Of a stretch of DNA of 64,000 bases, positions 52,068 through 60,282 are shown one piece after another. Under the pieces are notes generated by a model. That model did no database searches, was not told the origin of the DNA, and saw nothing but the letters and a program-made list of their open reading frames with translations. Source of the DNA: CAYWWM01 sp965198025 (GTDB lineage: Bacteria > Acidobacteriota > Terriglobia > 2-12-FULL-54-10); the NCBI GenBank assembly GCA_965198025.1, contig OZ240237.1, positions 3,038,001 through 3,102,000 of the forward strand, in the 5' to 3' direction. The number at the start of each line of letters is the position of its first letter. Positions within the stretch are counted from its first letter, which is position 1. Both the position numbers and the translations under genes were made by a program.

Positions 52068-52622
52068 ATGTCTCCACTGCATCTCGCGCCCGACGCCACC
52101 GACCGTGCCCGACGCTTAGAGCTGATCCTGATGGACGTGGATGGCGTCCTGACCGATGGCCTCATTTTCCTGTTCCCCAACTCCCGCGGCGCGATACAGG
52201 AAGTGAAGACCTTCGACGTGCAGGACGGTGTCGGGATCACGTTCATCCACCGCGTCGGCCTGCGCTCCGGGATTATCACCGGCCGGACTTCGGAGAGCGT
52301 CGCCGCCCGCGCCAAAGAATTAGGGATGGAGATCGTCGAGCAGGGGACCTGGAACAAACTCGAAACCTATGGGAAGGTGCGCGAGCGGGTGCAGCTGGAC
52401 GACTCGAAGATCGCCTTCATCGGCGACGATCTGCAGGATCTGCCTCTCCTGCGGCGCGTCGGGTTCGCGGTCGGCGTCGCGAATGCCGTGCCCGAGGTGA
52501 AGCAAGTCTGCCACCTCGTCACGGAGCGCAAGGGCGGTCGCGGCGCAGTCCGTGAAGCGCTCGAATTCATTCTCCGTGCACAGGGCAAGTGGGACCGGAT
52601 CATGGAGCGCTACCACGCATGA
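52068..52622 (+). CDS. kdsC: 3-deoxy-D-manno-octulosonate 8-phosphate phosphatase
   Basis: A small HAD phosphatase without cap, 184 residues, releasing Kdo from Kdo 8-phosphate. LMDVDGVLTDG gives the nucleophile and acid Asp pair, SGIITGRTSESVAARA the Ser/Thr motif, and AFIGDDLQDLPLLRRVGFAVGVANA the Lys-distal and GDD motif. It directly follows kdsA, and its stop overlaps the start of the radical SAM gene as ATGA. Confidence 0.94.
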   Translation: MSPLHLAPDATDRARRLELILMDVDGVLTDGLIFLFPNSRGAIQEVKTFDVQDGVGITFIHRVGLRSGIITGRTSESVAARAKELGMEIVEQGTWNKLETYGKVRERVQLDDSKIAFIGDDLQDLPLLRRVGFAVGVANAVPEVKQVCHLVTERKGGRGAVREALEFILRAQGKWDRIMERYHA

Positions 52623-53674
52623 GCGAATCGCGACTCTCGTCCGTCCAATTCGTGCGCCGGCTGCTGCACTACCATCCGCTCGTCCTCAAGAATTTCAAGC
52701 TCTATTTCCAAAATCTCTACCGGCGCCGCGTCCTGCGCACCAACGTGATCGCTCCCTATGCCGCGGTCCTCTACATTACCCACCGCTGCAACCTCGACTG
52801 CTCCTACTGCACGCAGAAGGAGCCGGACGTTTTCAGCGATGAGCTCTCCACCGAACGGACCATCGAGCTACTCCGTATCATCCGCCGTGAGACGGACTCG
52901 ATCCTCTTCACGGGCGGCGAGCCGCTGCTGCGTACCGACGTCGAGGAACTCGTCCGCGCCGCCCGCCGCGACCTGCGTTTCCGCTCCGTGTTGCTCGTCA
53001 CCAACGGCACGCTGCTGCACCGCCGCCAGCGGCTGTTTGACGACCTGAACGGCCTCATTGTCAGCCTCGATGCCTTGACGCCCGACCCGGACAAGACGCT
53101 CTCGAAACCCGCCTCCGTCCCCAAGGTTCTCGAAAACCTGATGCTTGCCAGGTCGCGTTTCCCGCGCCCTACCGACATCACCATCAGCACCGTGATCGAA
53201 GAGTGGAATCTCGACGAGATCGGCCGCATCCTGGACTTCTGCGGAAAGCACGGCTTCGTCTTCGCCACGCAGACCGCGCTCGAAAACAAGTTCCCGAACC
53301 TGCGCCTGCGTGAGAATCCGCGCTATCTGGAACTGGTCGAGCGGATCATCGATCTCCGCCGCCGCCGCGCCCAGCCCATGAACGGCACGCCGCAGTTGCT
53401 GCGCACCGTTCTCGAGTTCGGTGATTTCCAGTGTTTCCCTACCATGTTTCCGCGCGTTTACCCGAACGGCGACGTCTTCTATCCTTGCGAGCCGTTGAAG
53501 CAAATCGGCGGGAACCTGCTGCGCGAGGGCTCATTTGACGCGGTATTCGCGCGCGGGAAGAAACTTTACGGCGACATCCCAGCCTGCGCGGGCATCTGCC
53601 ACCTCTTCGGCAACGTCGTGTCCCATTACTATTCCAACGACTTCTGGGAGCTGGCCGGCGGCTACATTCGCTAG
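52619..53674 (+). CDS. Radical SAM protein
   Basis: A 351-residue radical SAM enzyme. The start ATG 52619 overlaps the kdsC stop by 4 nt. THRCNLDCSYC gives the CxxxCxxC cluster ligands at about residues 56-63, FTGGEPLLR the glycine-rich SAM loop, and a second set of cysteines (CFPTMFPRVYPNGDVFYPCEPL; ACAGIC) near the C-terminus looks like a SPASM or twitch-type auxiliary cluster. The reaction is unknown. Coupling to kdsA-kdsC suggests a role in modification of LPS or its sugar precursors, or merely a shared transcript. Confidence 0.85.
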   Translation: MSESRLSSVQFVRRLLHYHPLVLKNFKLYFQNLYRRRVLRTNVIAPYAAVLYITHRCNLDCSYCTQKEPDVFSDELSTERTIELLRIIRRETDSILFTGGEPLLRTDVEELVRAARRDLRFRSVLLVTNGTLLHRRQRLFDDLNGLIVSLDALTPDPDKTLSKPASVPKVLENLMLARSRFPRPTDITISTVIEEWNLDEIGRILDFCGKHGFVFATQTALENKFPNLRLRENPRYLELVERIIDLRRRRAQPMNGTPQLLRTVLEFGDFQCFPTMFPRVYPNGDVFYPCEPLKQIGGNLLREGSFDAVFARGKKLYGDIPACAGICHLFGNVVSHYYSNDFWELAGGYIR

Positions 53675-53690
53675 AGCGTCCTGCCCGGCC

Positions 53691-54314
53691 CTAGTGCAGA
53701 ACTCTTAGTTTCGACCGCAGGCGTGTGTCCACCGTCCGTCGTGCCACCTCGGCCAGGTGGTCTGCAAAAAACCCCCCATAACGGAACTCCGCCTTCCCTC
53801 CCCGCCATTCGATCACCAGCGTGCGTTCGTTCCGTTCCTCTTCCCCTGCGACATGCACCGCCGCAATTTCTGAAACCGGAATCTCCAGCACCGACCGCTC
53901 GCGTTCGTCCAGGACGTGCAGCCGTTCTGGCGCAACGTATAGCCGCACGCGCACATGGTTTCCCTTCGCGGAGCGATAGAGCCCCCCGTTGAGCGACACG
54001 AGTGCTCCCAGCTTGCGCCCCTTTGCATCCGCGGAGCCCGATTTCTTGAGCGGCGGAATCAGGAGCGCCAGCAGGATCAGCACGCTCCCGAGCAGCATAT
54101 CCGTTGCTCTCGGCCCTCCAGCCAATCCTCCCGCCACCAAAAGCCCGCCTGCCAGCACCGCCAGAATTCGCAGGCTGTTCCATAACTTCCGGCGGCGGCG
54201 CAGACCGAGCGCTTTCGGGATGAGCAGCACGGCGCTGAATAGGACGAACAGCCCCGCCTGCCGCAGCCGTTCCGCGCGCGTCATCGTTTCCACTTCTAGT
54301 TTCGCGTCCGCCAT
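53691..54314 (-). CDS. Small membrane protein of unknown function
   Basis: A 207-residue protein from ATG 54314, with GGGAAGAG upstream. A charged N-terminus leads into two or three hydrophobic segments (AGLFVLFSAVLLIPKALGL, ILAVLAGGLLVAGGLAGG, MLLGSVLILLALLIPPL), followed by a soluble C-terminal domain of about 110 residues with beta-strand character (ERLHVLDERERSVLEIPVSEIAAVHV; TLVIEWRGGKAEFRYGGFF). This tail resembles PH-like membrane-associated domains, but I do not recognise a named family. It is convergent with the radical SAM gene. Confidence 0.6.
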   Translation of the reverse strand: MADAKLEVETMTRAERLRQAGLFVLFSAVLLIPKALGLRRRRKLWNSLRILAVLAGGLLVAGGLAGGPRATDMLLGSVLILLALLIPPLKKSGSADAKGRKLGALVSLNGGLYRSAKGNHVRVRLYVAPERLHVLDERERSVLEIPVSEIAAVHVAGEEERNERTLVIEWRGGKAEFRYGGFFADHLAEVARRTVDTRLRSKLRVLH

Positions 54315-54472
54315 GCAATTCTCTTCCCGTTCTGAAACGTTGCCATAATCCCCGCCACCCCGCAACTGACACCGAGCAGTCGCCGATCCTTCTTGACCCT
54401 TCCCTTTGCGCGGCATAAAATCAATACCAAGCGAAGACACATTTCGATTCCAGGCAAAGGGGGAGCCCGCCG

Positions 54473-55888
54473 ATGATCAGAGTCCGAAGTCGTTGGCCCC
54501 GCAAGAAGCGACTCAGTGGCCGAGGTACAGTGTTCGCGCCGTGGATTGTTCTGGCGGTCCTTGGTGGATGGATTCTCTCTGGAGGAAACCCTTGGAGCAT
54601 TCGCTCCAATTCGTCGGAACAAGCCCGCCTGGTTTCCATCGTTCCGCTTCCAGAGATGCCCCCGGAGATTTCGACGATGGACGGGGCGATGTGCGAATGG
54701 ATTCCCGCCAGCGCGAGCACCAACCTCTTGGCCGCGTTGCCGCAGGAAGGGACGGCGGGACGCAGCAACGACGAATTTGCCAACCGCAAGCCCATCCGCA
54801 CCATCCGGGACTCCTACGCCGCCTACGCCGCCATCGCGGTGGACCCGGTTCACGACGAAGTGGTTCTGACCGACGAGAATCTATTTCAGATTCTGGTGTA
54901 CGACCGCCTGGCCAACACGCCGCCCGCCGCCCGCATGACCGAGCCGAAACGCATGCTCGGCGGCCTCGACACCAAGATCGAGTTCCAATGCGGCCTCTAC
55001 ATCGACCCTGTCAATGGCGACATCTACGCTGTGAACAACGATACCGTGGACACGCTGGTGATCTTCAACCGCGAAGCCCGCGGCAACACGCCCCCGACCC
55101 GTGAACTGGCCACGCCGCACGGCACCTTCGGGATTGCCGTGGACGAAGACGCCCGGGAGATGTACTTCACCATCCAGCACGACAACGCCGTGGTCGTGTT
55201 CGACAAGTACGCGGAAAACGACGACCACCCCATCCGTCTGCTCCAAGGGAGGCAGACGCTGCTGGCTGACCCTCACGGGATTGCCTTTGACAAGCAAAAC
55301 GGATTGATGTTCGTCAGCAATCAGGGGAGCTTCCACGACACCATTCCCGGACAGAGGGTCGGCCGCCGCGGCCGGGGCGAAGGCAAGGCGAACTGGCCGG
55401 ACGGCTCCCAGATGCCCGGCTCGGGCGTCTACTATGCCCCCTCGATCACCGTCTACCCCATGCAGGCAAGCGGCGATACGCCTCCCCTGCGCATCATCCA
55501 GGGTCCCCAAACGAAGCTCAACTGGCCCGCCGGAGTGGCCGTCGATGCGGAACGCGGTGAAATCCTCGTCGCCAACGACATGGGCCATGAGATTCTGTAC
55601 TTCGACATCAACGCCTCGGGCGACGTGGCCCCGACCCGCGTCCTGAAGGGTCCCAAGACGAACATCCGGAACCCGACCGGCATTTACCTTGACTTGGACA
55701 ACGGCGAACTGTGGGTGGCGAATTTCGGCAACCACTCCGCCACCGTTTACCCGCGCGGCGCCTCCGGCGACACCCCTCCGCTGCGCATGATTCGAAGCGG
55801 CCCCGCCGAAGAGCCTGCCCTTGGAATCGGCAATCCGCATCCGGTGGCGTACGACTCGAAACGCGAAGAGATTCTCGTCCCGAACTGA
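54473..55888 (+). CDS. Beta-propeller protein, N-terminal part before an in-frame TGA
   Basis: First 471 codons of a 747-codon frame. GGGGGAG lies 8 nt before ATG 54473. A basic start and a hydrophobic segment (VFAPWIVLAVLGGWIL) anchor or export the product. Then come propeller-type blades, each with VDPxxxEVxVxxxNxxxILVYDR and APTRVLKG-like ends; the phrase GDTPPLRMI recurs. The frame ends at TGA 55886-55888 after EILVPN, but the next codon is GTG and the same frame continues with further blades to 56713. So the gene is either disrupted by one nonsense change, re-initiated at GTG 55889, or read through. See the paired entry. Confidence 0.75.
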   Translation: MIRVRSRWPRKKRLSGRGTVFAPWIVLAVLGGWILSGGNPWSIRSNSSEQARLVSIVPLPEMPPEISTMDGAMCEWIPASASTNLLAALPQEGTAGRSNDEFANRKPIRTIRDSYAAYAAIAVDPVHDEVVLTDENLFQILVYDRLANTPPAARMTEPKRMLGGLDTKIEFQCGLYIDPVNGDIYAVNNDTVDTLVIFNREARGNTPPTRELATPHGTFGIAVDEDAREMYFTIQHDNAVVVFDKYAENDDHPIRLLQGRQTLLADPHGIAFDKQNGLMFVSNQGSFHDTIPGQRVGRRGRGEGKANWPDGSQMPGSGVYYAPSITVYPMQASGDTPPLRIIQGPQTKLNWPAGVAVDAERGEILVANDMGHEILYFDINASGDVAPTRVLKGPKTNIRNPTGIYLDLDNGELWVANFGNHSATVYPRGASGDTPPLRMIRSGPAEEPALGIGNPHPVAYDSKREEILVPN

Positions 55889-56713
55889 GTGGCCCATCCG
55901 CAGATTGCGGTGTTCGCCAGGATGGCGGACGGCGGAGCCAGGCCGGTCCGAAAGATTGAAGGGCAAACCACGCTGCTGGGGCGTACCATGCACGCCATCG
56001 CGTACGATGAGGTCCACGACGAGTTTTTGGTGCCCATCCCGCTGCCGCAGGCGATTCTGGCATTCCCCGGCGACGCCGACGGAGAGATGGTTCCGCGCCG
56101 CGTGATCCAGGGCTCGCTAACGCAGTTGACCGACCCGCAGCGCCTGTCGGTCGATCCCCTGCACAACGAGATTTTCGTGCCAGTCCGCCGGAAGGTACTC
56201 GTGTTCGATCGTGACGCCAGCGGCAACGTCGCTCCCATCCGCATTCTCGAGGGACCGGAAGGAAACATCCGGTCGAACGCGCTGGCCGTCGACCCGGTGA
56301 ACAACCTGCTGGTACTGTTTGCGGAACCGATCGTCGACGGCCGCCTGCAGCCGCAGTTGCAGATCTACGAGCGCACCGCCGCGGGCAGTGACGGACCGTT
56401 GCGCGTCATCGCCGGACCCCGGAGCATGGTGAGCGATCTGGGAGGTCCCTTCGCCATCCTCTCTTCGAAGCGGAGGATAGTCGCGAGCATGAACGGTGCT
56501 TTGGAGGAGGAATTGGCCACGCCGGAGTCCTTTGTCGGCGTTTGGAGTCTGGACGCCAGCGGCGACGTCCCGCCGGAATACACTCTCGGCGGCCCGAACG
56601 GGATTCTGCAGATGGTCCGGGGGGTTGCGCTGAACCCGAAGCACAAGGAAGTCATCGTTACAGACAAACGCAGGAACGCCGTCCTGACGTTCTCGTTCCC
56701 GGAGATTTTTTGA
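55889..56713 (+). CDS. Beta-propeller protein, C-terminal part after the in-frame TGA
   Basis: 274 codons in the same frame as the preceding part, starting VAHPQIAVFARMADGGARPVRKIEG immediately after the TGA. The blade pattern continues (LSVDPLHNEIFVPVRRKVLVFDRDASGNVAPIRILEG; LAVDPVNNLLVLF; VALNPKHKEVIVTDKRRNAVLTF) and closes at TGA 56711-56713. No RBS is visible before GTG 55889, so independent initiation would depend on re-initiation. CCGCA-GAT-TGCGG forms a small hairpin 9 nt after the TGA, a poor SECIS candidate because the loop is only 14 nt from the TGA and has three bases. Confidence 0.65.
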   Translation: MAHPQIAVFARMADGGARPVRKIEGQTTLLGRTMHAIAYDEVHDEFLVPIPLPQAILAFPGDADGEMVPRRVIQGSLTQLTDPQRLSVDPLHNEIFVPVRRKVLVFDRDASGNVAPIRILEGPEGNIRSNALAVDPVNNLLVLFAEPIVDGRLQPQLQIYERTAAGSDGPLRVIAGPRSMVSDLGGPFAILSSKRRIVASMNGALEEELATPESFVGVWSLDASGDVPPEYTLGGPNGILQMVRGVALNPKHKEVIVTDKRRNAVLTFSFPEIF

Positions 56714-56759
56714 TTCCCTCGTTCGAGCCCCTCTTCACTTGCCCGTAAGGAATACTACA

Positions 56760-57560
56760 ATGGGTGGGAAGATGGGACTTCGCATTACACAGGTAGACAC
56801 ATTTTCCGATCAGCCCTTCCAGGGGAATCCCGCCGCCGTGTGCATCCTGCACGCAGCCGCCGACGAGGTCTGGATGCGGAAAGTCGCCCGGGAAATGAAC
56901 CTCTCCGAGACTGCATTTCTCTACCCTCAGGCCGACGGCTACAACCTGCGCTGGTTCACGCCGGCCGTGGAAGTGGACCTCTGCGGGCACGCCACGCTCG
57001 CGGCCGCTCATGTGCTGTGGCAAGAGCGACGCCTGAAGCCCCATCAGCCGGCTCGTTTCTACACCAAGAGCGGCCCCCTGGTTGCCGAACGCAAAGGGGA
57101 TTGGATCGAGCTGGACTTTCCGTCAACCCCGGAAGAAGTGGCCCCGCCACCCACCGGCCTGGCCGAGGCACTGGGAACGAAGCTTTGCTATGTCGGAAAG
57201 AACCGGTTCGACTACTTGGTTGAAGTCGAATCGGAGCAATCGGTGCGCGGTTTGCAGCCGGATTGCAACGCCCTCAAGAAGATCCCTGTGCGCGGCGTGA
57301 TCGTCACCAGCCTTTCGGAGTCTCCCGATTTCGACTTTGTTTCTCGATTCTTTGCTCCCGCAGTCGGCGTGGATGAAGACCCGGTCACCGGGTCCGCCCA
57401 TTGTTGCCTCGGGCCCTACTGGAGTCATCGACTGGACAAGACCGAGTTCGTCGCCTATCAGGCATCCTCACGTGGCGGAATTGTTCGCGTGCGGCTTAAC
57501 GGTGAACGGATCATCCTGGGAGGCAAGGCAATCACCGTCCTGCGCGGTGAATTGGCTTGA
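56760..57560 (+). CDS. PhzF-family isomerase/epimerase
   Basis: A 266-residue two-domain DapF-like fold protein from ATG 56760, with TAAGGA 8-9 nt upstream. ITQVDTFSDQPFQGNPAAVCIL is the PhzF opening, MNLSETAFLYP contains the catalytic-type Glu, TPAVEVDLCGHATLAAAHVL and the later VDEDPVTGSAHCCLGPYW are the two other diagnostic motifs. PhzF isomerises trans-2,3-dihydro-3-hydroxyanthranilate; most homologues have other, unknown substrates. No phenazine genes are near. Confidence 0.9.
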   Translation: MGGKMGLRITQVDTFSDQPFQGNPAAVCILHAAADEVWMRKVAREMNLSETAFLYPQADGYNLRWFTPAVEVDLCGHATLAAAHVLWQERRLKPHQPARFYTKSGPLVAERKGDWIELDFPSTPEEVAPPPTGLAEALGTKLCYVGKNRFDYLVEVESEQSVRGLQPDCNALKKIPVRGVIVTSLSESPDFDFVSRFFAPAVGVDEDPVTGSAHCCLGPYWSHRLDKTEFVAYQASSRGGIVRVRLNGERIILGGKAITVLRGELA

Positions 57561-57593
57561 CGGCGCAGCGTTGTTGGAAAGGAAAGACGGAGG

Positions 57594-58517
57594 CTAGGCG
57601 GCCAGCTCGGGCGCCGGTTGCGGCTTGTTGTGTTGCTCCGGGAGGCTCAGGTTCCAGGCCAACCCTGTCTTCTCCATCAACCGGATGAACCAGTACGTGG
57701 GATCAATCTCCCACTTCAGGAATCCGTGGCGGGCCGAGGTCGGGAAGGCGTGGTGATTGTTGTGCCAGCCCTCGCCGTAGGACAGCAGCGCCACCCACCA
57801 GCAGTTGGTCGAAAGATCGTTCGTCGGATAGGTCCGGTACCCGACCGTGTGCGCGGCCGAGTTCACCAGGAACGTGCAGTGGTAGGTGAGCACCACGCGC
57901 ACGCAAATCCCCCAGATTACAAACGGCCAGCCGCCGAGCAGATACAGCCCGAGTCCCATCAGGATCGTCAGGGGAATGTACGCCCCGTTCAGGAAGCGGA
58001 AAAAGGGATCGCGGAGCATATCCGGCACGTACCGCCGCTCAACGACGCCCTGCAGGCTGCGGTCGGAGTGAATCCAGGTGATCCAGAGCATGTGGCTCCA
58101 CCAGAACATGTTCCGCGCGCTATGCGGGTCACCGTGCTGATCCGGAAATTGATGGTGCTGCCGGTGATGCGTCACCCATTCGATCGGCGGACCTTGCAAC
58201 GAGAGCGCTCCCAGCGTCGCAAAGCAGTACTCCAGAATCTTCGGGCACTGGAACGATCGGTGCGTCAACAGGCGGTGGTATCCTACGCAGATGCCCAGCC
58301 CCCCGCAAAGCCAATGGAGCAGGATGCAAACTCCGACGGCGGCCCAGTTCGTGTGCCAGATCGCGGCAACGGCTCCGAGATGGATGCCAAGAAGGTAAAC
58401 TGCTTTGGGGAAGTGGAATCGATCGCGAGGCTCTGGAATCGTAGCCGTTGTCAATGCTGAATCTCCGTGCGTTCTACCCCGCGCATTCCAGACCAAATGA
58501 AGGGCTGCCTTCATCAT
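57594..58517 (-). CDS. Acyl-CoA/fatty acid desaturase
   Basis: A membrane di-iron desaturase of 307 residues, delta-9-like. The three His boxes are HRLLTHRSF, HRQHHQF and HNNHHAF, with about four helices. It introduces a double bond into acyl chains to adjust membrane fluidity. Two adjacent ATG codons (58517, 58514) start the frame. It is convergent with the PhzF-like gene and divergent from tcuA. Confidence 0.92.
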   Translation of the reverse strand: MMKAALHLVWNARGRTHGDSALTTATIPEPRDRFHFPKAVYLLGIHLGAVAAIWHTNWAAVGVCILLHWLCGGLGICVGYHRLLTHRSFQCPKILEYCFATLGALSLQGPPIEWVTHHRQHHQFPDQHGDPHSARNMFWWSHMLWITWIHSDRSLQGVVERRYVPDMLRDPFFRFLNGAYIPLTILMGLGLYLLGGWPFVIWGICVRVVLTYHCTFLVNSAAHTVGYRTYPTNDLSTNCWWVALLSYGEGWHNNHHAFPTSARHGFLKWEIDPTYWFIRLMEKTGLAWNLSLPEQHNKPQPAPELAA

Positions 58518-58833
58518 CTGCCAGCCTGTTTTTCAGGTTTTCTGAGCGCACGACCCAAGTCTGGCTATCTAGAAGTGACACCGAAGCATTGCTGCTTCAG
58601 AGTTTCTGGCGTTTCCGGACGGCGCCGATCAAGCCGCGCGCTGGCGAAGCGAACGGGGATACTCGAAAAACAACTTACTAGGATACTAACAGACGACGGG
58701 TTTCTTCAAGTCTTTTCTGTTCAGATGGGTCATTCTCGGAAATGAGCGCGAGTTGCGCCCCTCTCCTTCGCACGTTAGAATCGGACCGGCTTTCTTGCCG
58801 CGAAGATCGGGCCCGCGCTTTTTCCAACAACGA
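58518..58833. other. Divergent intergenic region
   Basis: 316 bp between the divergent desaturase and tcuA genes. It contains the forward promoter at 58753-58781 and a small CCTG/CAGG hairpin near the desaturase start. No gene is supported. Confidence 0.5.
58753..58781 (+). promoter_or_regulatory. Candidate promoter of tcuA-tcuB
   Basis: TTGCGC (58753-58758), 17-nt spacer, TAGAAT (58776-58781). The predicted start near 58789 leaves a 45-nt leader before ATG 58834. Confidence 0.5.
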
Positions 58834-60282
58834 ATGGAAGGCTTTACGGACGAACAGATGGACGGACTCCCGAAGGACCCGACTGATTCCGGGCGAATCT
58901 ACGACGTGCTGGTAGCCGGCGGTGGAAATGCTGCACTCTGTGCAGCCATCAGTGCTCGCGAGGCAGGCGCCAGCGTGCTGCTCCTCGAATCCGCCCCGAA
59001 GCACTTTCGCGGCGGCAACAGTCGACACACCCGGAATCTGCGCTGCATGCACGATCGCCCCGCTGATGTCCTGGAAGGATCTTACCCGGAGCCGGAGTAC
59101 TGGCATGACCTCCTGCAGGTAACCACAGGACAGACGGACGAGAACCTTGCACGGCTCACCATCCGACGGTCCGCTTCCTGCCGCCAATGGATGATGGCCC
59201 AGGGAGCACGCTTCCAGCCATCGCTGGCCGGCACCCTGCACCTTTCCCGCACCAACGCATTCTTCCTGGGCGGTGGCAAGGCGCTGATCAACGCCTACTA
59301 CCGCACCGCCGAGCGAATCGGCGTCGCCATCGAGTACGACGCAGAGGTCTGCGACCTGCAGTTTCGGCAAGGAAGCAAACAATTCGTTTCGTCCGTGGTA
59401 GTACAGAACGGTTCGGCGCGGAAAACGCGAGCCAAAGCCGTCGTAGTGGCTACAGGCGGATTTCAGGCGAACTTCGATTGGCTCCAACAAGCCTGGGGAG
59501 CGGCCGCCGCCAACTTCCTGATCCGCGGGACTCCCTATGATAGGGGGAAACTGCTGCGGCTCTTGATGGATCAGGGGGCTAAGGCGGTGAGCGACCCGAC
59601 GCAGTGCCACGCCATTGCGATTGATGCCCGCTCTCCACGCTTCGACGGTGGGATCGTCACGCGCGTCGATACTATCCCGCTCGGCATCGTCGTCAACAAC
59701 CGCGCCAAGCGCTTCTACGACGAGGGGGAAGAGTTCTGGCCCAAGCGCTATGCCATCTGGGGCAGGCTGCTGGCTCGGCAGCCGGAACAGATCGCTTTCT
59801 CGATTTTCGATGCCAAAGCGATCGGCTCGTTTGTGCCGCCGCTGTACCCGCCGCTGCAGGCCGGGACGGTCCGTGAACTGGCCGGCATGCTGCAACTCGA
59901 TCCAACGGCGCTCGAGCAAACCGTAGCGGAGTTCAACCGATCCGTTCGGCCGGGGACGTTCAATCTGGGGATTCTGGATAACTGCCAAGCTATTGATATA
60001 AAACCACATAAATCGCATTGGGCACGGCCGCTGGACACGCCTCCGTTCTATGCCTATCCGGTGCGGCCGGGGATTACGTTTACCTACCTGGGGTTGGAGG
60101 TCAACGAGCGGGCGCAAGTTGTATTTGACGCACACGGCCCGGCTGAGAACGTCTTTGCTGCGGGCGAGATCATGGCTGGCAACGTATTGGGACAAGGATA
60201 TTTAGCAGGGATCGGGATGACTATCGGGACGGTTTTCGGCCGGATAGCCGGTGAGGAGGCGGCGCGCTATGCCCTCGGGTAG
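58834..60282 (+). CDS. tcuA: FAD-dependent tricarballylate dehydrogenase TcuA
   Basis: A fumarate reductase/succinate dehydrogenase-like flavoprotein, 482 residues from ATG 58834. YDVLVAGGGNAALCAAISAREAGASVLLLE is the FAD-binding Rossmann motif, SRHTRNLRCMHD is typical of TcuA, KAVVVATGGFQ and the C-terminal FAAGEIMAGNVLGQGYLAGIGMTIGTVFGRIAGEEA complete the flavin site. It oxidises tricarballylate to cis-aconitate in Salmonella. The stop overlaps the start of the TcuB gene. A later ATG (58858) could be the start. Confidence 0.9.
   Translation: MEGFTDEQMDGLPKDPTDSGRIYDVLVAGGGNAALCAAISAREAGASVLLLESAPKHFRGGNSRHTRNLRCMHDRPADVLEGSYPEPEYWHDLLQVTTGQTDENLARLTIRRSASCRQWMMAQGARFQPSLAGTLHLSRTNAFFLGGGKALINAYYRTAERIGVAIEYDAEVCDLQFRQGSKQFVSSVVVQNGSARKTRAKAVVVATGGFQANFDWLQQAWGAAAANFLIRGTPYDRGKLLRLLMDQGAKAVSDPTQCHAIAIDARSPRFDGGIVTRVDTIPLGIVVNNRAKRFYDEGEEFWPKRYAIWGRLLARQPEQIAFSIFDAKAIGSFVPPLYPPLQAGTVRELAGMLQLDPTALEQTVAEFNRSVRPGTFNLGILDNCQAIDIKPHKSHWARPLDTPPFYAYPVRPGITFTYLGLEVNERAQVVFDAHGPAENVFAAGEIMAGNVLGQGYLAGIGMTIGTVFGRIAGEEAARYALG

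Noticed and set aside
58678..60195. 505-codon open frame antisense to tcuA
   Set aside because: Shadow of the tcuA coding sequence; no recognisable domain or start signal.
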